Source: Archaeoglobales archaeon
Lineage (GTDB): Archaea; Halobacteriota; Archaeoglobi; Archaeoglobales; Archaeoglobaceae
Direction of reading: 5' to 3'
Length of the DNA stretch: 39,883 bases
NCBI GenBank assembly: GCA_003662995.1
Contig: QMZC01000010.1
Coordinates: 1 to 39,883 of the forward strand
In this document: positions 16,440-23,922 of the stretch, piece by piece
Layout of the letters: every line of letters begins with the position of its first letter
Numbering within the stretch: the first letter of the stretch is position 1
Notes under the pieces: model-generated
Databases searched by the model: none
Told to the model about the DNA's origin: nothing
Seen by the model: the letters and a program-made list of their open reading frames with translations, nothing else
Program-made: the position numbers and the translations under genes

Positions 16440-17264
16440 ATGGCCAATGATAAAAACAAAGATACTGAGAAGTTCAGAAAACACATAGATCGAGCCAAGC
16501 CATTAGTTCTGGATTTGGTCAATGAAAAAAGGTTTCTCATGAGGAGGGCTATCCAAGTACTTCTGGAGGAGAAACACTCGATATGGCAAAACGTTTCGTG
16601 GAATGCGATAGAAGAGCTTAAAAAGGAGGGCAAACTGAGAGTTGCCAAGTATCCTCCTAGAGGGAATTATCCGGTATGGGTATTCGGAGAAGATTTAAGA
16701 ATAAACAAAATAAAAGACGAGATTAAGAATAAATACATTCCAGTGTACAGGGAATTCGAATCAAAAAGCGAAGAAATGGGTGCATACGCTGAAAAGATAA
16801 TCGAAGCCGCTCTGACCAAAGCAAGGTTCATTACACTTTCTAAAGAGCCAAATACCAAGTATTTTCGTGGAAGAGAGTATCCGGGAAGGAGTACCCTTGA
16901 TTTTATAGCCTACAAGGAAGGTGTGTTTTACGGAATTGAGGTAAAAAACAGAGTTTCATATCCAAACTTTGAGAAAATACTGACAGACAAGAAAAAAGTA
17001 GCAGATTACCACGGTATACAGTTTTTACTCATTTCAAGGAGGTTGGGTCCATATGGGTATGAGCTTTTTAAATGTGGAGGAATGCATCTCGAGTTTGAGA
17101 TTCTCATTTGGAACCCTAAATATTCTTCAATCGCTGAAAAAGCCAAGAAAATGCTAGGATATCCGATTGAATGTATTAATGAGCCACCTAAAGAGCTGAT
17201 AGAAAAATTAAAAGAAATTCCGAAACTGCACGATAAACACTTCTACGGAATAGGAAAAATTTGA
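16440..17264 (+). CDS. Winged-helix and PD-(D/E)XK nuclease-like protein, candidate Argonaute effector
   Basis: The 274-residue protein starts at ATG 16440, seven bases after AGGTGG; an earlier ATG at 16368 lacks such a site. Residues 20-85 look like a winged helix (VNEKRFLMRRAIQVLLEEKH, then SWNAIEELKKEGKLR). The catalytic core follows: helix MGAYAEKIIEAALTKARF with a glutamate, then STLDFIAYKEGVFYGIEVKN, giving D154 and E167-V-K169, the D...ExK pattern of PD-(D/E)XK nucleases of the restriction and Holliday-resolvase type. It lies 134 bases after the DUF1614-like gene. Inactive long-B Argonautes in bacteria are known to act through a linked nuclease of this superfamily, so it is a strong candidate effector. 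It may have its own promoter. Confidence 0.75.
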   Translation: MANDKNKDTEKFRKHIDRAKPLVLDLVNEKRFLMRRAIQVLLEEKHSIWQNVSWNAIEELKKEGKLRVAKYPPRGNYPVWVFGEDLRINKIKDEIKNKYIPVYREFESKSEEMGAYAEKIIEAALTKARFITLSKEPNTKYFRGREYPGRSTLDFIAYKEGVFYGIEVKNRVSYPNFEKILTDKKKVADYHGIQFLLISRRLGPYGYELFKCGGMHLEFEILIWNPKYSSIAEKAKKMLGYPIECINEPPKELIEKLKEIPKLHDKHFYGIGKI

Positions 17265-17501
17265 TTTAAATTTCATGGCCATAGAATTGAGAACAATAAA
17301 TTAAAGGCGATATGCAACTACTACTCCTAGTATAGAATATCGTGTTTCAAAACAATCCGTGAACTCCATTTTATCGGGGTCACTCTATAAAACTAAACAT
17401 CGGTGAACCCTTTTAAAATATAAATAGCTTCTTTCATTAATTAAATTCAGTCTTACTTGCTAATCCTAAATTATAAAACCTGAATAACTCTAAGATTAAT
17501 T
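17265..17501 (+). promoter_or_regulatory. A/T-rich intergenic region with promoter of the following small gene
   Basis: No gene is visible. TTATAAAA near 17470-17478 lies about 26 bases before ATG 17502, so the next gene is probably transcribed from there as a leaderless mRNA. Confidence 0.45.
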
Positions 17502-17915
17502 ATGGATGAGAAAATTTTAAAAGAAATCTCTAAACAAAGATTAGAAGTTATTAGTACTAGACTTGAGAGAAAAATCAATACATATCTTGCTATTTCGATT
17601 ACTTTAATAGCTTCAGCTATTTTACTTACTGTTGATGTTTTATCATTAGCAATATCTAGCTATTACCAAATTAATGCAATTATGGTGAAAATAGTTGTAA
17701 TTTTCATAATTTCTTTAATTTCAATATTTTTTTATTCTAGAACTGCTAAACTGAGAGATACTATCTTTGTAAGTGAAAAGGGATACATAATAAGAATTAT
17801 TTCTGGTCCACGTAAAGTTGGAAATATCGAAGTATTTGATGTTCTAATTCGAGACCCAAGTACAGGAATTTGGCATGATGCTATATTTAAGAAAGATCAC
17901 TTATTTCCCAAATAA
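17502..17915 (+). CDS. Small protein with two membrane helices, unknown
   Basis: The 137-residue protein has a charged helical start (MDEKILKEISKQRLEVISTR), two membrane helices (YLAISITLIASAILLTVDVL and IVVIFIISLISIFFYSRTA) and a soluble tail of about 50 residues with a beta-rich look (GYIIRIISGPRKVGNIEVFD). No family recognised. Base composition is visibly more A/T-rich than the neighbours, as often seen for transferred defence genes. It is the last plus-strand gene before the convergent secretion cluster, and with its own promoter may be independent of the Argonaute operon. Confidence 0.6.
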   Translation: MDEKILKEISKQRLEVISTRLERKINTYLAISITLIASAILLTVDVLSLAISSYYQINAIMVKIVVIFIISLISIFFYSRTAKLRDTIFVSEKGYIIRIISGPRKVGNIEVFDVLIRDPSTGIWHDAIFKKDHLFPK

Positions 17916-18043
17916 TAAAAGATTAAAAAAGAGGATTAGAAATTTCTCTACAATGTGCTTTGAATTCTTTAGAATTATTCTATGCTGTAAGTATTGGCTT
18001 AATATCAAATACTTCTCATTCAGATTGTTAACCACTTACAACT

Positions 18044-20365
18044 TCACAAGTACTTCGGTGTTATACTTCTCGGCGAAATTGGGGGTGGCCTCATTCTGAG
18101 CATCGACCTGTATTCAAGATAGTACCAGTCGTCATCGTAAACCATAGCATGTCCAGTCCTAGTAAGCGTTTTGTGGAAGTCTCCGGCAGCTCTGGATATG
18201 TGTTCTCTCCATGAGGTAAGCCTTGCCTGCTCTTTTGCCGTTTCAGCAGTCAAATCCTTTAGATGTTTTGCCATACCGCTTTCAATCTGCCCGACTAAGT
18301 AGCCACCCTCTCTTATGAATTCTGCAAGCCTTCTCGCCGCTTCTGCCTTGTCCATCTCTGGCAGACTTATTCCATCCTCCATCGCCTTTTCACCCAAAAC
18401 TTCTATCGCTCTGTTTTTGCTTGACAACATTTGCCTTGCAAGTTGTTCTATCCCTTCATCGTCCAGTGTGTCTACGACATGCCTCACAACTTCCGGCCTT
18501 TCGTTTGCCGCCTCGGCTATCGTTTCTATTATCCTGTTATACCTCTCCTCTCCTCCCACACCTCTGAAGCCCTCTCCTGAATCCCAGTGTAATATCTCCA
18601 AATCCCTTCCCAAAGCCATTGCAACATCTTTTTCTGTTGCGGTTTCATTGAGGAGGACTTCAAATGTGTTGTAATATGCTCTCGCTGGCGATTTTGGATT
18701 GATGGCATCGTTGAGCCTATTTACTATCATTCTCGCTGCCTGCTCGTCCCCATACATCGCAGCCTCGACGTCTCTCTGCTTAACACCATATGTAGCAAGG
18801 TACGCTTTTGCGAAATCACTTTTTAAAACCCCTTGCACAAGCTTAATCTGCTTAAGAAAGTTCATCAGAGTTGGTGTGTCTCTTGCAGCAAGAATAAATG
18901 CTGGAAGTGCTACAGCTCCAAAATCTCTCCTCCTTACGGCATATTCATAGTTAGCCTTCAGTGCTTCAAGCAACCCATCCTGCAGGCTTAGCCGTTTCCC
19001 ATGTAGAGCTGAAAGAACTGACTCAAGCCTTTCAATTTCTTCAAAACCTCCACTTTCAGCAACTCTCTCAGCGTATCTACCAATGCGGTGCGAAATCGTT
19101 CTGAAAGCCGACTTGGCCTCTGGAATGTCTGGAGTTATAACATCTCCATCCTGCATTCTACTTCCAATCTCGTAAAGCTTTCCGAATGCAGAAGCTGGAA
19201 TGCCAATTTCCGCAAACGTTCTGGCAGATTGTCTGGCTTTAAATGCATGTGCACTTCTAAACTTTTCCGCAATCCCCATTTTGCTTGCTCCCCATGCAGC
19301 CAGTTTTGATGGCATCATTATAGTAAGTGGTGCAGCCCTTCCAAATGCCTGGTAGTGCCTCATATATCTGGCCATTCCCAATCCAGTCATTGCAGCTGAG
19401 AAAGGTCTTGCTATTGGATAAAGGGCGTGCATACCTGTATGAAACATGCCCAAAGCTGAAGTAAGCATCCAAGGATATGCAAGGATCAGAATGAATGCAG
19501 CAGCAATGAAAAGTGCGCCCATAATTCCTCCACCAGCTATCGACTGCCATGCAGTGGCGTAAAACAAAAGCTTCACAAGTCCAGCTCCTATGATGGAGAA
19601 AACAGGCAGAATTACTCCAGCACCCCATATGTATTCTGCCAAATCCGAGAGTCTCTTTAGTGGACCAACACCTATTATGAGGAAGAAGCAGAATATGGGC
19701 ATAGTTGCAGCTATAAACTGTATCGCTGCAACTCGGAGAGCGAGAATGAAGAAGGCTATGATTAAAATTATGGCTTCAAGCACACCCGCACCAACCATAG
19801 AAAGCAGAGCTATTATTCCTCCACCTCCCGCCAATGCACCAACGAGGACATTCGCAACATTTACTGAATGAACATCCACAATCAGACTTGCAAGCTTGTT
19901 TGTGAACCACACGAGCGTATCTATTATCGTGAAGGAAAAAAATGCCAGCAGAGTTGCGTATGATACTCTTTTTACGTATTCCTCAAACAGAACTCTGTTC
20001 GGTGGCTGGGATGAGAACATAATGTATATTCCAAGGAAAACCAGCGAGAGCGGAAGAAGCTGTGAGATGTAAATGTCAAAGCATTCAGACCAGTAGTCTT
20101 TCGTTGCCATGTTGTGCGGGATTGGCACCTCAACTAACAGCTTTATAATTGCCTGAACAAGAGAGTTTATGCTGCTTTTGACGGCTTCAACGATTTGATT
20201 GATGAGCCACGTCATTCCACTCTCAAACATTCCAACCGGATTGAAAACCGGAATAACTTGATCTGACTGAGCGACAGCATTCCCAATCATTGCCATGAGC
20301 AGAAGTGCAAGTGTCAGGAGTTTAATCAATCTCTTTTCTGATTTAGACATTCCAAGCTTAAACAT
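18044..20365 (-). CDS. VirB6/TrbL-like polytopic membrane protein of a type IV secretion system
   Basis: The 773-residue protein has a signal-like N-terminus (LIKLLTLALLLMAMIGNAVA), an exterior stretch with amphipathic helices, then about eight membrane helices between residues 100 and 330, including a glycine-rich one (VLVGALAGGGGIIALLSMVG) and a double helix with AFFILALRVAAIQFIAATMP. This layout is typical of VirB6/TrbL inner-membrane channel proteins. The C-terminal 440 residues are soluble, helical and charged. It is the last gene of a minus-strand operon with the VirB2-like, DNA-binding and 280-residue genes, ten bases after the latter, with a G-rich ribosome site. Role in DNA or protein transfer is inferred from layout and neighbours. 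Confidence 0.55.
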   Translation of the reverse strand: MFKLGMSKSEKRLIKLLTLALLLMAMIGNAVAQSDQVIPVFNPVGMFESGMTWLINQIVEAVKSSINSLVQAIIKLLVEVPIPHNMATKDYWSECFDIYISQLLPLSLVFLGIYIMFSSQPPNRVLFEEYVKRVSYATLLAFFSFTIIDTLVWFTNKLASLIVDVHSVNVANVLVGALAGGGGIIALLSMVGAGVLEAIILIIAFFILALRVAAIQFIAATMPIFCFFLIIGVGPLKRLSDLAEYIWGAGVILPVFSIIGAGLVKLLFYATAWQSIAGGGIMGALFIAAAFILILAYPWMLTSALGMFHTGMHALYPIARPFSAAMTGLGMARYMRHYQAFGRAAPLTIMMPSKLAAWGASKMGIAEKFRSAHAFKARQSARTFAEIGIPASAFGKLYEIGSRMQDGDVITPDIPEAKSAFRTISHRIGRYAERVAESGGFEEIERLESVLSALHGKRLSLQDGLLEALKANYEYAVRRRDFGAVALPAFILAARDTPTLMNFLKQIKLVQGVLKSDFAKAYLATYGVKQRDVEAAMYGDEQAARMIVNRLNDAINPKSPARAYYNTFEVLLNETATEKDVAMALGRDLEILHWDSGEGFRGVGGEERYNRIIETIAEAANERPEVVRHVVDTLDDEGIEQLARQMLSSKNRAIEVLGEKAMEDGISLPEMDKAEAARRLAEFIREGGYLVGQIESGMAKHLKDLTAETAKEQARLTSWREHISRAAGDFHKTLTRTGHAMVYDDDWYYLEYRSMLRMRPPPISPRSITPKYL

Positions 20366-20374
20366 TACAACCCC

Positions 20375-21217
20375 CTATGCTGTATACACCCATTCCACTT
20401 CTCTAACGTGCACATCTTCTCCCGGCAGATGTGCCAAAGCTGCAAGCTCCTCCAGAGACAGCACAACCTTCCTTCTCAACCTTGGAATCGATAAGCACCT
20501 GCTACGCATTTTCTCAAGCTCACCCATCTGATCCAATGGTATTTTTAGCTTAAATCCTTGTCCGGAAAGCGTGTTGTTGAACAATCTGAAAAAGGACTCG
20601 AAGTTTCTTATATATCCTTCTGTATTCTCACTGAATACAGCTATTCTTATTTCGGCAGCGAATGCTGGAAGTGCTGCTCTGCTCATCATCTTCTTCGCCA
20701 GCTCTTTTTCAGCTGCACTTGGTGGCTTTATTCTCGGATCGAGCAAACCTACAACCCTCCCCTTCATAAGCCCCTCTGCAGCTTTTGCCGCACTCTCCAT
20801 CCATTTTTGAGCTGCTGGTGTGAAAACAACTTGATAAATGGCTTTAAGCCCTATCATAGCTGTCAGAAGGGTGTTGAAGGGATCTACATCAAATTCTGTG
20901 TGGAGGGGCATAGCATATGCTTTTTTAAGCTCAGCTTTCGCAATGCAGAACTGCATACGCTTTTCACACTTGATCAAATCATCAACCACAAAGAACTTTT
21001 CAGGAAGGTATACCTCTGCTGAAGGGTAAAAGGATGCCACCTTTTTCCTGAGTTCTTGCAGAGGTTCGCTTGAGCATAAAAATATCTTCGCCTTCTCCTC
21101 CTTATGCCATATCTCAAAGCTGTATACGCCCTTTAAAGTCCTGAGAAAATCCTCTGCACAAACCTTGCTGCGTCTGTAAGGTCTGATGCCAATTATCGAT
21201 CTGCTGGCGCACCTCAT
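20375..21217 (-). CDS. Protein resembling the N-domain of conjugation ATPases
   Basis: The 280-residue protein has no P-loop. It shows a strand-helix pattern with LPLHTEF-like text (YAMPLHTEFDVDPFNTLLTA), QVVFTPAAQKWMESAAKAAE, a central helical insertion, EIRIAVFSENTEGYIRNFES, and the end LSLEELAALAHLPGEDVHVR. The order of a Q-V-V-F-T-P strand, a long helical insert, an R-I-A-V-F strand and a final L-A-H-L-P motif recalls the N-terminal part of VirB4/HerA-type ATPases and proteins annotated DUF8128 in archaeal mobile elements. Here that domain is a separate protein. The start overlaps the stop of the upstream gene (ATGA). A secretion or conjugation role is inferred. Confidence 0.4.
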   Translation of the reverse strand: MRCASRSIIGIRPYRRSKVCAEDFLRTLKGVYSFEIWHKEEKAKIFLCSSEPLQELRKKVASFYPSAEVYLPEKFFVVDDLIKCEKRMQFCIAKAELKKAYAMPLHTEFDVDPFNTLLTAMIGLKAIYQVVFTPAAQKWMESAAKAAEGLMKGRVVGLLDPRIKPPSAAEKELAKKMMSRAALPAFAAEIRIAVFSENTEGYIRNFESFFRLFNNTLSGQGFKLKIPLDQMGELEKMRSRCLSIPRLRRKVVLSLEELAALAHLPGEDVHVREVEWVYTA

Positions 21218-21993
21218 CCTGTCACCTCTCGAAAATCAATGAGCAGACATTCTTTTGATTCGCTCCTCCCTCCCTTTATCTCTGTCAACCTTGCTTTGTA
21301 AAGCCTGTACTTTCCTACATCCAGCCCTTTGATTCTGCCAACCCTAATTGCCAACTTTCCGTTGCGATGGCGTATTCTAAGCATACCATCAGGAACTATC
21401 ACAATGAAGTCATCGCCGACACCAATGCAGCAGTAGTTTGATTTTGTAATCGGAGGGAGTAAGAGGTATCTGATCTCTGTTTTATTTTCCGCCTTTCTAA
21501 CAATAACAATCTCTGCAGAACCTATCTTTTCTACAGCTTCTATCTCGTATCTCATTTCTTCGGGCTCTTCAACCTTTATCAAGCTAAGCATTCCCTTTCC
21601 GCAAACTTTCCAGCGGTATCTCCCACTTTTCATCACCCTTGCAATGGTTGCTGGCATGTAGACGACTCTCGATATGGAATTCCTGTGTCTTGCCAGCTTG
21701 TAGCCCACCTTTGCATAGGAGAGTTTCAGGGAGATTGCAGAGGAGATGTACCAAGACCCGTATATTTCTTTGTTCACATCCATTCCGGCATCCTTCAAAA
21801 TTGTTCCGGGAACTGAAACAACCCCTGCTCTTCCTACTATTCTTATCGGCTTTGTTCTTCCATGGCTGTGCTTTTGGATGCTGTACCTTGTCACACCGTA
21901 TTCTCTGCAGACCTCCTCCGCTGAAAGTCCGGCGTCTCTTAGCATCTGAAGGAATTTTGGATTCTCCCTGCGACTCAACCATCTTATCTTCAT
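21214..21993 (-). CDS. Putative DNA-binding protein of the secretion cluster
   Basis: The 259-residue protein begins with a helix-turn-helix: LRDAGLSAEEVCREYGVTRY, then SIQKHSHGR. It is followed by two beta-rich parts with AbrB-like text (GRAGVVSVPGTILKDAGMDV and SRVVYMPATIARVMKSG) and a C-terminal beta-rich domain with RIRHRNGKLAIRVGRIKGLD. It could regulate the cluster or bind the transfer origin. The ribosome site lies in the VirB2-like stop region, and the stop overlaps the next start, so the four genes form one operon. Confidence 0.45.
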   Translation of the reverse strand: MKIRWLSRRENPKFLQMLRDAGLSAEEVCREYGVTRYSIQKHSHGRTKPIRIVGRAGVVSVPGTILKDAGMDVNKEIYGSWYISSAISLKLSYAKVGYKLARHRNSISRVVYMPATIARVMKSGRYRWKVCGKGMLSLIKVEEPEEMRYEIEAVEKIGSAEIVIVRKAENKTEIRYLLLPPITKSNYCCIGVGDDFIVIVPDGMLRIRHRNGKLAIRVGRIKGLDVGKYRLYKARLTEIKGGRSESKECLLIDFREVTG

Positions 21994-22001
21994 CTAACCA
22001 C

Positions 22002-22337
22002 CTACGGAAAGTCGAAGTATATCGGCTCGATTTTTGGTGGGGTAAGCGAGGGTATTGCTGATGCAGCGAGGATGATTAGTAATCCTATCACCGCATTCTT
22101 CACGATGTTTTTGCCCTCCTCAAGCATTTTTGGATCTCCTCCAGCAGCAATCATCTTAGCAGAACCGTAAATCATTGCAAGAGTGAATATAGCTCCACCA
22201 ACAATTCTCAGAGCATCGATAATACCCTGAAATGAAGCTGAATAATCTGAATTCGGCTGAGCTGAAGCCTTTGAAGCTACAAAGAGCATGATTACCACAA
22301 ACACAATTTGCAACCTTCCGTTAATACTCTTCATCAT
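22002..22337 (-). CDS. VirB2/TrbC-like pilin or small two-helix membrane protein
   Basis: A 111-residue protein with a signal peptide (VFVVIMLFVASKASA, cut before QPNSD) and two membrane helices (RIVGGAIFTLAMIYGSAKMI and NAVIGLLIILAASAIPSL) joined by a short polar loop with GGDPKMLEEGK. This is the size and layout of VirB2/TrbC pilin subunits of type IV secretion systems, including the K-N-A-x-x-G-L start of helix two. It is first in the minus-strand operon. An ATG at 22337 or 22334 lies about 28 bases from the TATA box, so the mRNA is nearly leaderless. Confidence 0.6.
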   Translation of the reverse strand: MMKSINGRLQIVFVVIMLFVASKASAQPNSDYSASFQGIIDALRIVGGAIFTLAMIYGSAKMIAAGGDPKMLEEGKNIVKNAVIGLLIILAASAIPSLTPPKIEPIYFDFP

Positions 22338-22385
22338 ATACTGATACTGATACCGAAGAGTATTTATACTTATGCATCTAAGTAG
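22338..22385. promoter_or_regulatory. Shared divergent promoter of the two secretion blocks
   Basis: Only 48 bases separate the divergent starts 22337 and 22386. A TATTTATA element at 22361-22368 (TATAAATA on the minus strand) is placed to serve both directions. Beside it CTGATA is repeated in tandem (22351-22362, CTGATACTGATACC), a likely regulator contact. One site could switch both blocks together. Confidence 0.5.
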
Positions 22386-22412
22386 ATGAAGAAAAATAAG
22401 GGAGGTGATAGG

Positions 22413-22928
22413 GTGAGGAGAATGGGTTTTATTGAGGATGAGAGGGGTATCAGCAACGTTATAGGTGCAGCACTCTTAGTAGTTGCTGTTGTGCTTGGTG
22501 TTGGTGCACTGATGAGCGCAATGCAGAGCATGACAGACGTTCCAGAAGTGCCTCGCGCACAGTTTGACATCTCAGATCATCCAGATTCTGTAACTGCTGC
22601 TAATGCGAATGGGTTTATAGTCAGACACCTCGGCGGAGATCGCATAAACTACAACGATCTACTGCTTGTTGTTTATGATTCGAATGGCAACAAGATCTAC
22701 AGCAAAATAGTGAGCGATGCAGCTTCAGCAAATGAAGTAACTCAAGATCAGGTTTCCGGTGCACCTTATGACACCAACTTCTTCGAAGGAGGTGAGCAGA
22801 TAATTGCTGCAGCTTCAATTCTAGATCCAAACAATGACGGCACACCTGACGCAGGAACCTATGAGATTGCCTTATACTACAAACCAACGATGTCCGTGCT
22901 GGTGGATAGAAATGTAATGATTTCTTAA
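22413..22928 (+). CDS. Archaeal type IV pilin
   Basis: The mature N-terminus is a class III pilin signature: RRMGFIEDERGISNVIGAAL followed by LVVAVVLGVGALMSA. A prepilin peptidase should cut after the glycine of DERG, leaving the hydrophobic assembly helix. The remaining 130 residues are beta-rich, as in archaeal pilins of the Pilin_N group. GTG 22413 is chosen since GGAGGTGAT at 22401-22409 lies just before it; ATG 22386 is upstream of that site and ATG 22422 slightly far. The pilin is followed by a U-rich terminator. It is probably the major or a minor subunit of the pilus driven by the ATPase downstream. Confidence 0.8.
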   Translation: MRRMGFIEDERGISNVIGAALLVVAVVLGVGALMSAMQSMTDVPEVPRAQFDISDHPDSVTAANANGFIVRHLGGDRINYNDLLLVVYDSNGNKIYSKIVSDAASANEVTQDQVSGAPYDTNFFEGGEQIIAAASILDPNNDGTPDAGTYEIALYYKPTMSVLVDRNVMIS

Positions 22929-22946
22929 TTTTTATTTTTATTTCTT
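22929..22946 (+). terminator. U-rich transcription terminator after the pilin gene
   Basis: TTTTTATTTTTATTTCTT directly follows the pilin stop. Long U tracts are sufficient for termination in archaea. It separates the abundant pilin transcript from the genes that follow. Confidence 0.6.
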
Positions 22947-23124
22947 GGTACTTGCAAGACCCCCTTCCGCAAGGATAGAGTAGTTCACTGGAGTCACTGG
23001 AGATAATCACAATACACTCGGCGTCTGAAGGTGCTTTGTATACCCTTGAGATATTGAGTGAAATGCTCGATTCAATCTTGGAAAAGGATTTAAAACTTAA
23101 AGTAACAAAAACCTAGGTGTAAAT
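22947..23124 (+). other. Intergenic stretch with a short coding-like trace
   Basis: At about 23003-23116 one frame reads ITIHSASEGALYTLEILSEM and continues to LKVTKT and a stop, which looks like the tail of a lost gene rather than noise. No start codon or ribosome site is visible. The promoter of the mntA-like gene should lie near its end (GGATTTAAAACTTAAAG). Confidence 0.3.
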
Positions 23125-23433
23125 ATGATAACAGATGTATCAGTTGATGAAATAAAAAGAATTCTAAAAAAACATGAAAGCGAGCTAAAAGAAAAATATG
23201 GGGTCAAAAAGATCGGTGTTTTTGGATCCTATGTAAGGGGAGGGCAGAAAAAAGGTAGCGATATTGATATTCTCGTTGAATTTTATCCAGATGCTGAGAT
23301 GGATTTAATAAAATTTGTTGAACTTGAAGAATATCTGTCTGATTTATTAGGAATAAAAGTTGATCTGGTAATGAAATCTGCTCTTAAGCCACGGATAGGA
23401 AAGCATATACTGAAAGAGGTAGTTTATATATGA
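23125..23433 (+). CDS. MntA-type nucleotidyltransferase antitoxin
   Basis: The 102-residue protein has the minimal nucleotidyltransferase core: KKIGVFGSYVRGGQKKGSDI with the G-S turn followed by D-I-D-I-L-V, giving the two metal-binding aspartates. Proteins of this group adenylylate the HEPN toxin HepT on a tyrosine and so neutralise it. The stop overlaps the ATG of the HEPN gene (ATGA), the standard layout of the pair. It interrupts the pilus cluster, as a stabilising toxin-antitoxin module of a mobile region might. Confidence 0.9.
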   Translation: MITDVSVDEIKRILKKHESELKEKYGVKKIGVFGSYVRGGQKKGSDIDILVEFYPDAEMDLIKFVELEEYLSDLLGIKVDLVMKSALKPRIGKHILKEVVYI

Positions 23434-23777
23434 AAAGAGAAGTCGGTGACTTTATAGAAGACATTGTTAATGCAATGAACAAAGCATTAAAGTTTGTTGA
23501 AGGTATGTCTTATGAGGAGTTTGCCAAAGATGACAAAACTGTTTTTGCTGTTGTTAGGGCCATTGAAATAATTGGAGAGGCTGTAAAAAACATACCCGAA
23601 GATATAAGGGGGAAATATCCAGAAATTCCCTGGAAAGGGATGACTGGAATGAGAGACAAAGTTATCCATGGATATTTTGGAGTGGACTTGAAAGTTGTGT
23701 GGGATACAGTTAAAAAGAGAATTCCAGAAGTTAAACCGTTGTTTGAAAGAATGTTAGAAGAGTTGGGAGAAGGATAG
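23430..23777 (+). CDS. HepT-type HEPN toxin (DUF86)
   Basis: The 115-residue all-helical protein has the HEPN RNase motif R-x4-H in MRDKVIHGYFGVDLKVVW, with the G-Y-F following the histidine where the modified tyrosine of HepT lies. It also has the DUF86 phrase VVRAIEIIGEAVKNIPEDI. Family members are ribonucleases kept inactive by the paired nucleotidyltransferase. Length and motifs are complete. Translation is coupled to the antitoxin gene. Confidence 0.9.
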   Translation: MKREVGDFIEDIVNAMNKALKFVEGMSYEEFAKDDKTVFAVVRAIEIIGEAVKNIPEDIRGKYPEIPWKGMTGMRDKVIHGYFGVDLKVVWDTVKKRIPEVKPLFERMLEELGEG

Positions 23778-23885
23778 ATTTGACGTTAAGCAGGCTTAAA
23801 CACTCTGCAGTACTCGCACTTGCTTATTATTCTATGCTTGTTTATAATTTTTTAAGCATAAACTTCTTATTTCTCTTTAACTCGA

Positions 23886-23922
23886 AAAAGTATAAATATT
23901 GAGTAGGATGTTAAATATACTT
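23886..23922 (+). promoter_or_regulatory. Promoter of the secretion ATPase gene
   Basis: TATAAAT at 23891-23897 is a canonical archaeal TATA box. Transcription would start near 23918, which favours ATG 23923 as a nearly leaderless start over the earlier TTG 23899 and ATG 23908. Confidence 0.6.

Noticed and set aside
20558-21022. Plus-strand ORFs opposite the 280-residue gene
   Set aside because: Cys/Phe/Ser-rich shadows; the minus-strand operon has overlapping starts and stops and coherent proteins.
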